This document shows, one piece after another, positions 35,571 to 43,570 of a DNA stretch of 64,000 bases. Source of the DNA: Candidatus Colimorpha pelethequi. GTDB lineage: Bacteria; Bacteroidota; Bacteroidia; Bacteroidales; P3. The stretch is taken from the NCBI GenBank assembly GCA_018064245.1, contig JAGHVO010000027.1, forward strand, positions 1 through 64,000, given 5' to 3'. The notes under the pieces were generated by a model that searched no databases, was not told the origin of the DNA, and worked only from the letters and a program-made list of their open reading frames with translations. The stretch's first letter is position 1. Every line of letters starts with the position of its first letter. Both the position numbers and the translations under genes were made by a program.

Positions 35571-37217
35571 ATGTCAGAAAATCTAAAAACTTTAAGAGAC
35601 AGCGCGGCAATGCGTTGGATTGCACTGCTTCTGTTGGCGTTGGCAATGTTCTGCGCCTACATCTTTATGGACATTCTGTCGCCTATCAAGGACTTGATGT
35701 TGTCCGAGCGCGGCTGGGATTCTACGGCTTTCGGTACCATGCAGGGTGCAGAGACTTTCTTGAATGTCTTTGTATTCTTCCTGATTTTTGCAGGTATCAT
35801 TCTCGACAAGATGGGTGTCCGCTTCACGGCAGTCCTCTCTGGTGCTGTTATGTTGGCTGGTGCAGGCATTGAATACTATGCCATCTCCGAGTCGTTTATG
35901 GGCAGCAACATGGAAACTTGGTTCACCAACCATTTGAACTACATCCCTGGTTTCGATGAACTTGGCGTTTCTCCTTTCTACCGTGGTATGCCTGCTTCCG
36001 CTAAGTTGGCCGCTATCGGTTTCATGTTCTTCGGATGTGGCGCCGAGATGGGTGGTATCACTGTTTCTCGTGGTATTGTAAAATGGTTCAAGGGTCGTGA
36101 GACTGCATTGGCAATGGGTTCCGAAATGGCTTTGGCTCGTTTGGGTGTTGCCACTTGTATGATTTTCTCCCCCTTCTTCGCAAAGCTCGGTGGCAGTGTG
36201 AACGTTTCCCGTTCTGTCGCTTTCGGCGTCGTGCTGCTCTGCATCGCTTTGATTATGTTCATCGTTTATTTCTTCATGGATAAGAAACTTGACGCTCAAA
36301 CTGGCGAGGCTGAAGAAAAAGACGATCCTTTCAAAATCTCCGATATCGGCAAGATTCTCTCTAGCATGGGATTCTGGTTGGTCGCTCTGCTCTGTGTACT
36401 TTACTACAGCGCAATCTTCCCCTTCCAGAAATATGCAGTCAACATGCTTCAGTGCAACTTGACGCTCACTCCTGGCGAAGGTTTCTGGGCAAGCGAAACC
36501 GTTACCATTGTACAGTACATCATTATGCTTGTTGTTGCCGCTGGCGCTTTTGCAAGCAACTTCTCCAAGAAGAAAGGTATGAAGTACGGTTTGATGGCAT
36601 TGGCTATCGTTGCTTTGGTGGTTTACTGCTTTATGGGTTACAAACGTGGTTCCGCCGAATCCGTATTCGCAGTGTTCCCCTTGTTGGCAGTTGCTATCAC
36701 TCCTATCCTTGGCAACTATGTTGACCATAAGGGCAAAGCCGCTTCCATGTTGATGATTGGTTCTTTGCTGATGATTCTCTGCCACCTCACCTTCGCATTC
36801 ATCCTGCCTGGTTTCAAGGGCAATGCAGTTGGTGGCATCATTGTCGCTTATGTTACCATTCTTGTGCTTGGTGCTTCCTTCTCTTTGGTTCCTGCCGCTT
36901 TGTGGCCCAGCGTTCCTAAGTTGGTTGACGAAAAAATTATCGGTTCCGCTTACGCACTGATTTTCTGGATTCAGAACATCGGTCTGTGGCTCTTCCCCTT
37001 GCTCATCGGCAAAGTTTTGGACAAGACCAATCCTCAGATTGTGGAAGCCCTCAACAATGGTACCATGTCTGCCGAAGAGGCTGCAGTTTCTTACGACTAC
37101 ACCTGGCCTTTGGTTATGTTGGCTTGCTTGGGTATCGCCGCTTTGATTATCGGTCTCATCCTCAAGGCTGTTGACAAGAAGAAAGGTCTTGGCCTCGAAG
37201 AACCCAATATCAAGTAA
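35571..37217 (+). CDS. Major facilitator superfamily transporter
   Basis: 548 residues with about 12 membrane segments and an extended loop between TM2 and TM3 (residues about 95-135, FMGSNMETWFTNHLNYIPGF). A cytoplasmic Asp/Glu/Lys-rich stretch (DKKLDAQTGEAEEKDDPFKISDIGK) separates the two halves near residue 245. The motif-A-like LDKMGVRF near residue 80 fits MFS. The substrate is unknown; the nearby GH97 suggests a sugar, but the gene has its own promoter and terminator. It ends in KAVDKKKGLGLEEPNIK. Confidence 0.88.
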   Translation: MSENLKTLRDSAAMRWIALLLLALAMFCAYIFMDILSPIKDLMLSERGWDSTAFGTMQGAETFLNVFVFFLIFAGIILDKMGVRFTAVLSGAVMLAGAGIEYYAISESFMGSNMETWFTNHLNYIPGFDELGVSPFYRGMPASAKLAAIGFMFFGCGAEMGGITVSRGIVKWFKGRETALAMGSEMALARLGVATCMIFSPFFAKLGGSVNVSRSVAFGVVLLCIALIMFIVYFFMDKKLDAQTGEAEEKDDPFKISDIGKILSSMGFWLVALLCVLYYSAIFPFQKYAVNMLQCNLTLTPGEGFWASETVTIVQYIIMLVVAAGAFASNFSKKKGMKYGLMALAIVALVVYCFMGYKRGSAESVFAVFPLLAVAITPILGNYVDHKGKAASMLMIGSLLMILCHLTFAFILPGFKGNAVGGIIVAYVTILVLGASFSLVPAALWPSVPKLVDEKIIGSAYALIFWIQNIGLWLFPLLIGKVLDKTNPQIVEALNNGTMSAEEAAVSYDYTWPLVMLACLGIAALIIGLILKAVDKKKGLGLEEPNIK

Positions 37218-37235
37218 TAGCTATTTGAATGCAAT

Positions 37236-37268
37236 AAAAAACTCGGGCAGCAATGTCCGAGTTTTTTT
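37236..37268. terminator. Terminator after the MFS gene
   Basis: An 11-bp stem (AAAAAACTCGG with CCGAGTTTTTT) encloses a 10-nt loop and ends in seven T. A-tracts on the other side make it usable by the convergent DUF2461 gene as well. Confidence 0.88.
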
Positions 37269-37302
37269 GTTATTAGGAAATGGTGTGATTTCGTTTGACT
37301 TT

Positions 37303-38001
37303 TTAATCCTCAGGACTCCACATTGCCTTTTGGATGAACTTGTTGAGGGGAACGGCGGCACGGAAAACCTCCAGCACTTGGTCGAACAAATCGTCGGTGA
37401 GGACAATCTCGTCGGGCATCTCGTAGTTTACGGTGTAGTCCTTGTATTTCAGCAGGTCGGCGTCGGGCCAGTCGGAGGGATAGCCTTTGGGTACGCGACT
37501 GAGTTTTTTGAGTGTCCAGAATTCTGTTCCGAAATAGTGCTTGAAACTTTGCGCAGCCATGATTTCCTTGAATTCTTCCACGTTGTAGAAAATTTCCTGT
37601 CGGATGGCCTCCAAGGTCTTGGGTTCGGGCATGAAGATGCCGCCGCCGAGTGAGCAACCGCCATGCAAGCCGTAGTCTTCTTGCCCCATCTGAAGGTAGT
37701 AGCCTGGCACGCCACAGTTGCGTTTGCCGCCCGTGGGCAGAAAACAGGAGATATGTGTTTTATAAGGTCGTTTGTCGGGGGAGAAACGCAGGTCGCGATA
37801 GATTCGATAGACGCAGTCTTTGGCGCTGATGTTGCCGAGCGATGGGTCGAGTGGCAGCATCTGGTCGATAAGCGCTTGGGTAAATACCAAAAAGTCTTTG
37901 CGGATGGAATCCCAGCGTTTTTTATTGTCTTGGAACCATTCGCGGTTGTTGTTGTATTGCAGCTCGTCGAAGAACTGCAGTGTGTCGGGATGGATTTTCA
38001 T
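37303..38001 (-). CDS. DUF2461 family protein
   Basis: 232 residues from ATG 38001 (MKIHPDTLQFFDELQYNNNREWF), the typical family start; longer frames upstream lack similarity. Conserved features are NNREWFQDNKKRWDS, YRIYRDLRFSPDKRPYKTHI near residue 70 and the Gly-rich GGCSLGGGIFMPEP near residue 125. The function of DUF2461 (TIGR02453) is unknown. The Arg-rich pocket suggests binding of a phosphorylated or acidic ligand, which is inference. It is encoded 55 nt downstream of the NUC endonuclease on the same strand. Confidence 0.9.
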   Translation of the reverse strand: MKIHPDTLQFFDELQYNNNREWFQDNKKRWDSIRKDFLVFTQALIDQMLPLDPSLGNISAKDCVYRIYRDLRFSPDKRPYKTHISCFLPTGGKRNCGVPGYYLQMGQEDYGLHGGCSLGGGIFMPEPKTLEAIRQEIFYNVEEFKEIMAAQSFKHYFGTEFWTLKKLSRVPKGYPSDWPDADLLKYKDYTVNYEMPDEIVLTDDLFDQVLEVFRAAVPLNKFIQKAMWSPED

Positions 38002-38056
38002 TGTTTTTGTGTCTGTGAACGGGTCTAAAAAAGAAATGGCAATTGTCGATTCTTGA

Positions 38057-38890
38057 TTAATTCCATTTCCAGGCTTGTGTATTGAGGCGTGATTCAATCT
38101 GTTCTTCGATGTCGTCGGGTAGGGCGGGATAAAAGTCTATCCCCGTGGCGCGTTCTACGGAGTCGATGCTCACGGCGAGTCGTGACAGTGAGGTCTCGAA
38201 ATCCTTGTGTGGCACGACAAATCCGACGCCTTCTCCGCGCTTGGGATCAAGGATTACCTTGTAGAAATATTCGGGAACGCTGATGCCGCTGTTGCCTATC
38301 TTTTTCAGTCCTTTGCGCAGCACGGGACCTGTGACAACATAAAGGGTGTCGTATTTCTTGGCCCAATAGCGCACTTTCGATTCAATCTTGTTCCAGATGC
38401 CGTCGTTGAAGTCGTGCAACTGGGGCGACATGTTGCTGAGTAGGAAACATTCGCTCATGGCTTGTGCATTCCATTTCATGTCGCCGGCGGGAGCGAGGTG
38501 TCCGCGTGTATAGCCGCTACGTTTGTAGTCGTAGGGCTGCGCCGAACCGGTCGGAACGTCATCGTCGGGACGGAAATCCTCGCTGCGCTTGAGTTCGCCA
38601 TTGGCGCGTTCTCGGCATATCATATAGGCCACCCAACGGGCTTGCTCGTGTTCTTCGTCGTAGTTGAGTGTATAGGCGAAATGCGTTACAATCTCATCTT
38701 CTTTGCCGTAAGAGGGGATTTCCAACCCATCAATTTTTTGATTTTCCTCATCGGAAACTCCTGCTACTGCGTTGTTGGCGGTCTGCCCGTTCGCGGTTTC
38801 TTTTTGTGATTCTTCTTTGTTGCTTGCAAATGCGATGATTGCGCCCACAAGGACTACAATCGCCAAGATAAGTGTAGTTTTGTTTTTCAT
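38057..38890 (-). CDS. DNA/RNA non-specific endonuclease (NUC family), membrane-anchored or secreted
   Basis: 277 residues. An N-terminal hydrophobic helix (TLILAIVVLVGAIIAFA, 5-21) serves as anchor or signal. The nuclease domain has YTRGHLAPAGDM (the catalytic His within the RGH motif, near residue 131), then LLSNMSPQLHDFNDGIWNKIE with the metal-binding Asn. Such enzymes cleave DNA and RNA outside the cytoplasm, for nutrition or defence. No immunity protein is encoded next to it. Its -7 box ends only 5 nt before the ATG, so the mRNA is predicted to be leaderless. Confidence 0.9.
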   Translation of the reverse strand: MKNKTTLILAIVVLVGAIIAFASNKEESQKETANGQTANNAVAGVSDEENQKIDGLEIPSYGKEDEIVTHFAYTLNYDEEHEQARWVAYMICRERANGELKRSEDFRPDDDVPTGSAQPYDYKRSGYTRGHLAPAGDMKWNAQAMSECFLLSNMSPQLHDFNDGIWNKIESKVRYWAKKYDTLYVVTGPVLRKGLKKIGNSGISVPEYFYKVILDPKRGEGVGFVVPHKDFETSLSRLAVSIDSVERATGIDFYPALPDDIEEQIESRLNTQAWKWN

Positions 38891-38894
38891 GTTT

Positions 38895-38902
38895 GCAAAA
38901 TT
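38895..38902 (-). promoter_or_regulatory. -7 box (TAATTTTG) of the NUC gene
   Basis: Minus-strand TAATTTTGCAAACATG. The ATG starts 6 nt after the last base of the box, the same distance as the SRP RNA 5' end from its box, which predicts +1 at the A of ATG. Confidence 0.6.
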
Positions 38903-38989
38903 ACGAAAAAAAGAGCAATTATTGGACTCCTGTGTGCAGACAAAACTATTTATTGGTCACTTGTGAATGGTGTATTTGAGATTTTTTTG

Positions 38990-38997
38990 TATCTTTG
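38990..38997 (+). promoter_or_regulatory. -7 box (TATCTTTG) of the T9SS protein gene at 39 kb
   Basis: TATCTTTGCAAAAAATG. Transcription is expected to begin at about 39003, directly before two in-frame ATG codons (39004 and 39016). Confidence 0.6.
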
Positions 38998-39015
38998 CAA
39001 AAAATGTATGAAAAT

Positions 39016-39951
39016 ATGAAAAAACTAGTATCTTTTATTTTGTTTGGTTTGGTGTCATTCTGCGTGATGGCCCAGACTCCTCAAGTGTCTATCACTATTG
39101 ACGCTACTACGGAAACAACGGTATCCGCCAGTTTTGAAATGAATGACTACTGTCAGTCGTATTCAATCCTGATTGCCGAGGAGGGGTCTTTGGATATGTA
39201 TTTGATGTGGGGAATGACCTATGAACAGATGGTTTCTGACTGGGGAATCTCTTATACAGCTGATGCTTCCTATACTTGGACGGAGCAAACTCCCAATACG
39301 CATTTTATTGTCTATGCGCTGGCAAATGGTGCCAATTCCTCCGTTTTATATCAGACAGATGCCTATACTGTCACGCAAGGCGGTGACGGTCCTAGCGTGA
39401 TTACCATCACGGTATCTGAAATTGGCGACACTTCTGCCCGCGTAATTTGCACGCCCAATGAAGAAACGGCATCTTTTGTTGATATGTTGATTGAAAAGCA
39501 TGCCTTCGACTCCGTGGGAGTGGATACTGCTATCGCTTGGCTGCAGGATAGCCCTTACATATTGTATGAAACCGATGACTGGCTGTGGCTTACCTTGAAG
39601 CCCAATACGGAATACTACGCTTTGGCAATGGGAAAGAATGCCGATGGCGTATGGGGCGAGTTGGCCATGCAGGAGTTCGCCACAACGGGTACGACGGGAA
39701 TCGTTTGCTTGGAATCGCAACCTTCGTTTGCAATCTATCCCAATCCTGTTGCCGAAGTGATTACTGTGGCTTCATCCAATGGCGTGAGTCGTGTGGAACT
39801 TTGCGACTTGCAAGGTCGTGTGGTCAAGACGGAGCAAATGTCGGGTATTGCTACTCGTATCAATGTTTCCGACTGCCCTGCGGGCATCTATCTCCTTCGT
39901 GTGACAGACTCAGAAGGTCGTGTTTCGGTTCGCAAAGTCGTTGTAGAATAG
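39016..39951 (+). CDS. Secreted protein with type A T9SS sorting domain
   Basis: 311 residues from ATG 39016 (MKKLVSFILFGLVSFCVMAQ); an ATG at 39004 would add MYEN. Two fibronectin-type modules are likely: one about residues 22-115 (VSITIDATTETTVSASFEMND ... FIVYALANG), another about 120-220 (ITITVSEIGDTSARVICTPNE ... EYYALAMGKNADGVWGE). The C-terminal sorting domain follows (IYPNPVAEVITVASSNGVSRVELCDLQGRVVKTEQ ... GIYLLRVTDSEGRVSVRKVVVE). No catalytic motif is seen, so a surface or secreted binding role is the best guess. Confidence 0.9.
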   Translation: MKKLVSFILFGLVSFCVMAQTPQVSITIDATTETTVSASFEMNDYCQSYSILIAEEGSLDMYLMWGMTYEQMVSDWGISYTADASYTWTEQTPNTHFIVYALANGANSSVLYQTDAYTVTQGGDGPSVITITVSEIGDTSARVICTPNEETASFVDMLIEKHAFDSVGVDTAIAWLQDSPYILYETDDWLWLTLKPNTEYYALAMGKNADGVWGELAMQEFATTGTTGIVCLESQPSFAIYPNPVAEVITVASSNGVSRVELCDLQGRVVKTEQMSGIATRINVSDCPAGIYLLRVTDSEGRVSVRKVVVE

Positions 39952-39956
39952 ATCAT

Positions 39957-40023
39957 TGGAAACAAAGTGACCAGTGACCAGAGCTTGAATCCATCTTAAC
40001 TCTTAACTTTTAACTCTTAACTA
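39957..40023 (+). repeat. Word repeats before the aldo/keto reductase
   Basis: Contains gtgaccagtgaccag and a triple ttaactcttaacttttaact. It is the same vocabulary as at 41056-41140 and 47244-47320. Confidence 0.7.
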
Positions 40024-41055
40024 ATGTTTGTAACACTTGGTAAGTCGGGACTCAAGGTTCCCAAGAATGGTTTTGGCGCATTGCCTATTCAACGTATCTC
40101 CAAAAGTGACACCATCCATCTGGTCCAGAAGGCTTTGGACAATGGCATGTATTATTTTGATACCGCTCGTTTTTATACCGACAGCGAAGAAAAGCTGGGC
40201 GATGCGTTATACGACCGTCGCGACCGTGTGATTATCAGCACCAAGACGGGCGCCACTACGGTGGAAGATTTTTGGAAAGACCTTGAGACCAGTCTGCGAT
40301 TGCTGCGTACCGACCATGTGGAACTTTATCAGTTCCACAACCCCGACTTTTGTCCCAAGCCTGGTGACGGAACGGGATTGTATGAAGCAATGCAAGAGGC
40401 TGTCCGTCAAGGTAAGGTGTTGCATATCGGCATCACCAACCACCGCTTGGCGGTGGCGCAGGAAGCCATTGAGAGCGGATTGTACGAAACGCTCCAGTTC
40501 CCATTCTCTTACCTTGCTTCCGAGAAAGAGTTGGCTTTGGTGGAGGCGTGCAAACAGCACGATATGGGATTCATTGCAATGAAAGGTTTGGCGGGCGGAT
40601 TGATCAACCATGCCGCTACGGCATACGCTTATCTGGCTCAGTTTCCGCACGTGGAGCCTATTTGGGGCATTCAGCGTGAGTGTGAGTTGGACGAGTTCAT
40701 CTCCTTCCAGAAAAATCCGCCAGTGATGACCGATGAGATGCGTGCCCGTATCGAGAAAGACCGTAAGGAGTTGAGTGGCGATTTTTGCCGTGGCTGTGGC
40801 TACTGTCAGCCTTGTCCCGCCGGCATCGAAATTGAGAACTGCAACCGAATGTATCTCTTTTTGCGTCGCGCTCCCTATAGTGTCTATCTTACCGATGAAT
40901 TCAACGAGAAGATGCAGCAGATTGAGCATTGTCTGGGGTGCGGTCTGTGCAAGAAGAAATGTCCATACGGTCTTGATATACCTAATTTGCTGAAACGTAA
41001 TCTTGAGGACTTCAAAGAGCATTGGGCAAACAAGGAAAAGTACTTTGGAAAATGA
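40024..41055 (+). CDS. Aldo/keto reductase with two C-terminal [4Fe-4S] clusters
   Basis: 343 residues. The N-terminal barrel has the AKR pattern LGKSGLKVPKNGFGALPIQ, a catalytic Asp/Tyr/Lys set (FDTARFYTDSEEKLG, then STKTG) and HVELYQFHNPD. The C-terminal 90 residues carry CRGCGYCQPCP (from Cys254) and CLGCGLCKKKCP, binding two iron-sulfur clusters. The enzyme probably couples NAD(P)H oxidation to reduction of an aldehyde or ketone, or passes electrons to a redox partner. The substrate is unknown. It is common in anaerobic bacteria. Confidence 0.92.
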   Translation: MFVTLGKSGLKVPKNGFGALPIQRISKSDTIHLVQKALDNGMYYFDTARFYTDSEEKLGDALYDRRDRVIISTKTGATTVEDFWKDLETSLRLLRTDHVELYQFHNPDFCPKPGDGTGLYEAMQEAVRQGKVLHIGITNHRLAVAQEAIESGLYETLQFPFSYLASEKELALVEACKQHDMGFIAMKGLAGGLINHAATAYAYLAQFPHVEPIWGIQRECELDEFISFQKNPPVMTDEMRARIEKDRKELSGDFCRGCGYCQPCPAGIEIENCNRMYLFLRRAPYSVYLTDEFNEKMQQIEHCLGCGLCKKKCPYGLDIPNLLKRNLEDFKEHWANKEKYFGK

Positions 41056-41140
41056 ACGGTGATTAGTGAATAGTGATTGGTGACTAGAGAAAACTCTTAA
41101 CTAATTTCCAATTCTCAATTCTTAATTCTCAATCAAACTT
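41056..41140 (+). repeat. Word repeats between the reductase and TIGR04076 genes
   Basis: gtgattagtgaatagtgatt, then aactcttaactaatt, then three variants of caattctcaattcttaattc. It is entirely non-coding and made only of shared words. Confidence 0.8.
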
Positions 41141-41142
41141 CT

Positions 41143-41448
41143 ATGCTTCCTGTTAGAATTACTGTTGTTCGCAAGGCTTGCTATGCCGATTTGATGGAAC
41201 GTTTTGAAAATCCCATCGAACATGCTTGCGATTTGCAAGAAGGTCAGGTGTTTGTCTCCTACAATTGGCAGAAGCCCGAAGGATTTTGCGAGAGCGCATG
41301 GCAGTCCATCTCGCCCTTTGTGATGGCTTTGGCGCATGGTGCCAAGGACTTCTACGATGGCTGGATGCAGAATCCTGGTTCGGCGATGATTTCTTGCAAC
41401 GATGGTTTTCGCCCCGTCAGTTTTTTATTGGAGGCGATAAATAATTGA
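41143..41448 (+). CDS. TIGR04076 family small protein
   Basis: 101 residues, cytoplasmic. The start VRITVVRKACYADLMERF and the later SAWQSISPFVMALAHGAKDFYDGWM with a conserved Cys (ISCNDGFRPVSF) match the TIGR04076 family, found in anaerobes and of unknown function. Cys13, Cys29, Cys47 and Cys86 are present; metal or cluster binding is possible but unproven. It ends 8 nt before the stop of the convergent CARF-nuclease gene. Confidence 0.85.
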   Translation: MLPVRITVVRKACYADLMERFENPIEHACDLQEGQVFVSYNWQKPEGFCESAWQSISPFVMALAHGAKDFYDGWMQNPGSAMISCNDGFRPVSFLLEAINN

Positions 41449-41456
41449 TTCTCGGT

Positions 41457-42641
41457 TTACTGCTGCGTATTACCGTACTCTTTGTCAACGGTTTCGTGCG
41501 AAAGTTGAATCATATTCTGCATCACGGCGTTGATGTTGTAGGGCGTGGTAAGCGTTTTTTGTGAGCAGAAAGTGATGTCCATGATGCGTGCCACGCGTTC
41601 CAAATCACCTTCGTTGTCGTATTTGAGAGAGAAAATGTAGGAATGGCAGGTCATTCCTAAGAGCGCTTCGCGGAGGGCGCAAGCCTTATATACGATTTCG
41701 TTGAACATGTGGTCGTTCTGTACGCCGGTCTTGCATTCGATTACAAATAGGGTGTTGGCTTTGATAAAGCAGACGTCAAGTTCGTTGTTGTGCTTTTCTC
41801 CTGGACGTGCGATATGTACGCCGATGGCGATGTCTTGTGGCTTTACCGTGCGTTCGATGAGGTTATAGACATATTCCTCAAACCATCCTCCCGTGAGGTA
41901 TTCCACCTCGTCGGGCGAGATGTAGCCTTCGTTGGAAGGTGTGAAACCAATGTGTCGCAGTAGGCTGGAAAGACGGGGTGCGTTTTTGTGCTCAATGTCG
42001 CTGATGCGTGCCGCGCGGCTCATCCCTCGGTATTCGGTGCGTAAGGTGTTGATGGTTTCGTATTCTTCGGAGGATAGCTGCTTCTTTGTAAAGATGTTGA
42101 ACAGATTTTGGGTTTGCTGCGCCTTGATGATGGGCTTGTGGAAATGTTTTCGGTCGATGTCGTGCGAGAGTCCGTGTACTTGGAAATATTCGGCTAAGGT
42201 CATCCTGTAGCGGATAGGGTAGAAGATGTCGTCGTTGTCGTAGATGCTGTTGTCGAAGATGGAACTCACGATGATGTTTTCGCGGGTTTGGGTGTAGAAG
42301 AATTTGGTGTTGAACGATTCAAAGACTTGATGGACGGCCAAAGCCATGTATCGGCTGCCTCCTGCCAGATTGACGAGATAGGTGGTGTCGGAATGAAGCT
42401 GTGCTTTGAGTCTGCGACAGATGCGCTCGTAGGTGTATTCGTCTGAGTTGTATTTCAATACAATGTCGTCAATCAGATTGGGGTCGATCTTGATTAGGTT
42501 TGTGAGAAAATCAATCTTTTCGCCATCTCGCCGAGCGGATACGAAAAGAAGTCGGTCTCCGTCTTGGTAGTTTTCTTTGATGAAAAGATAGGCGGGTAGC
42601 GGATCGTTGTGGGATATGATGTTTACGAGTGTGCGGTTCAT
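41457..42641 (-). CDS. CARF-domain nuclease (Card1/Can2-like, DUF1887)
   Basis: 394 residues. The N-terminal CARF-like Rossmann domain (1-150) begins TLVNIISHNDPLPAYLFIKE and carries the ligand-loop motif NLAGGSRYMALAV (91-103). The C-terminal half is a PD-(D/E)xK nuclease: GGWFEEYVYNLIE (251-263, Glu255/Glu256), then NELDVCFIKANTLFVIECKTG with Asp289, Glu302 and Lys304. This is the layout of Card1/Can2, which are activated by cyclic tetra-adenylate to cut DNA and RNA in type III CRISPR immunity. All catalytic residues are intact. No cas gene or CRISPR array lies in the window. It sits 36 nt downstream of the HAD_SAK gene, on the same strand. Confidence 0.88.
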   Translation of the reverse strand: MNRTLVNIISHNDPLPAYLFIKENYQDGDRLLFVSARRDGEKIDFLTNLIKIDPNLIDDIVLKYNSDEYTYERICRRLKAQLHSDTTYLVNLAGGSRYMALAVHQVFESFNTKFFYTQTRENIIVSSIFDNSIYDNDDIFYPIRYRMTLAEYFQVHGLSHDIDRKHFHKPIIKAQQTQNLFNIFTKKQLSSEEYETINTLRTEYRGMSRAARISDIEHKNAPRLSSLLRHIGFTPSNEGYISPDEVEYLTGGWFEEYVYNLIERTVKPQDIAIGVHIARPGEKHNNELDVCFIKANTLFVIECKTGVQNDHMFNEIVYKACALREALLGMTCHSYIFSLKYDNEGDLERVARIMDITFCSQKTLTTPYNINAVMQNMIQLSHETVDKEYGNTQQ

Positions 42642-42677
42642 GTTTTTTTGTAATTTAATATTGATTAGGTGGTTGAG

Positions 42678-43214
42678 TTAAGAATTTAGCTTTTCGATGG
42701 CTTGCTGCGCAATTGCTGCAGTAATGCCCGATTCGGGGTCGGTTTGCAGAAAATGGCTTCGTTGTCCTGGAAGAATGTCGTTTCCGTCGTCGAGAATGAC
42801 GTATTGATTGACTTCTGGATGTTGGTTGAGGAAGGCTTGGATTTCCCTGCCTCGCATATTGAAAATGCCAAAAGTGTGGTCGGGCATGTCATCCAGACTA
42901 TCTAATTGTATGGCGGAAAAAAGATTGTCATCGACGTGCAAGGGCGTGATGTCCACCACTTCGCCGGGCATCTCGCGCTCTTTCCAAAGTTGTTGCATTG
43001 CTTCAAGTCCTTCGTATCGCCACGAGGATGAAATCACGATTGCGGCTTGTGTCGCTTCGACAATCGTTCTCAGTTGTTCCACGGCGTCGGGCGAGAATTT
43101 GGTCCCGAACTCATCTTCCGCAGGCAGCCCGTTCGTTACGAGGTCGTCGTGGTAACTGTCGGTGTTGAGTACGCCGTCGAAGTCCAAAAAGATACATTTT
43201 TCGAGTTTTGCCAT
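42678..43214 (-). CDS. HAD-superfamily phosphatase of the Swiss-Army-Knife RNA-repair type (HAD_SAK)
   Basis: 178 residues from ATG 43214; the frame could extend seven codons upstream, but those overlap the -7 box. HAD motif I is FLDFDGVLN (Asp11, Asp13), motif II is IVISSSWR (Ser62-64) and motif IV is VILDDGND (Asp142, Asp143, Asp146). The C-terminal RGREIQAFLNQHPEVNQYVILDD is characteristic of the family first described as the HAD domain of Swiss-Army-Knife RNA repair proteins. The expected activity is removal of a phosphate, possibly from RNA or nucleotide ends. It is the upstream partner of the CARF nuclease in a two-gene operon. Confidence 0.85.
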   Translation of the reverse strand: MAKLEKCIFLDFDGVLNTDSYHDDLVTNGLPAEDEFGTKFSPDAVEQLRTIVEATQAAIVISSSWRYEGLEAMQQLWKEREMPGEVVDITPLHVDDNLFSAIQLDSLDDMPDHTFGIFNMRGREIQAFLNQHPEVNQYVILDDGNDILPGQRSHFLQTDPESGITAAIAQQAIEKLNS

Positions 43215-43222
43215 AACTTTTG

Positions 43223-43230
43223 CAAAAATA
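43223..43230 (-). promoter_or_regulatory. -7 box (TATTTTTG) of the HAD_SAK/CARF-nuclease operon
   Basis: Minus-strand TATTTTTGCAAAAGTTATG. By SRP RNA geometry the leader is only about 3 nt. No good -33 element is seen upstream, so the promoter may be weak or activator-dependent. Confidence 0.5.
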
Positions 43231-43367
43231 CTCATTTTTCCTGAATGATGAATTGCGGATGGCGGGAAGTGATTTGCGAATATAGAAAAGTGAATGATAA
43301 ACGGACGCTAAAAATCGCTGATAATAAACCGCCTAAACAATGGCATTCCAAGAAAAGGGAAAAAGAT

Positions 43368-43398
43368 TTTGCTGGATTGGAAAAAAGTTGTACTTTTG
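43368..43398 (+). promoter_or_regulatory. ffs: Promoter of the SRP RNA
   Basis: TTTG (43368-43371), 19 nt, TACTTTTG (43391-43398). The RNA starts 6 nt after the last base of the box. Confidence 0.85.
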
Positions 43399-43403
43399 CA
43401 ATT

Positions 43404-43499
43404 GGGTAAGTCTTATACGACCAGCTCCCATTGAATCCCCCAGGGTAGGAATACAGCAAGGGTGTTTGGTTGTAGCGGTGCGATATAATCAGCTTACCC
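43404..43499 (+). ncRNA. ffs: Signal recognition particle RNA (small bacterial type)
   Basis: About 96 nt. The ends pair as GGGUAAG/CUUACCC. The apex has the invariant domain IV that binds Ffh: the asymmetric internal loop CAGG / AGCA around a short GUA-UAC stem closed by a GGAA tetraloop (CCAGGGUAGGAAUACAGCA). The terminal stem followed by seven T (43500-43506) ends transcription. A perfect promoter precedes it. The RNA forms the SRP with Ffh for co-translational membrane targeting. A long open frame reading through it into the SMR gene is not real coding sequence. Confidence 0.93.
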
Positions 43500-43570
43500 T
43501 TTTTTTGTACCCTATAAGACAGTGGACGTTAGACCAAGCAAGCATCCTTATCATCAATTTTAATTATCAA

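Noticed and set aside
41457-43214. Type III CRISPR ancillary locus
   Set aside because: No cas10, csm/cmr, cas6, adaptation genes or repeat array are found anywhere in the window; the nuclease is treated as an orphan here.
43340-43570. N-terminal extension of the SMR transporter
   Set aside because: It would be translated from the SRP RNA and its promoter; the SMR family length fits the TTG at 43571.
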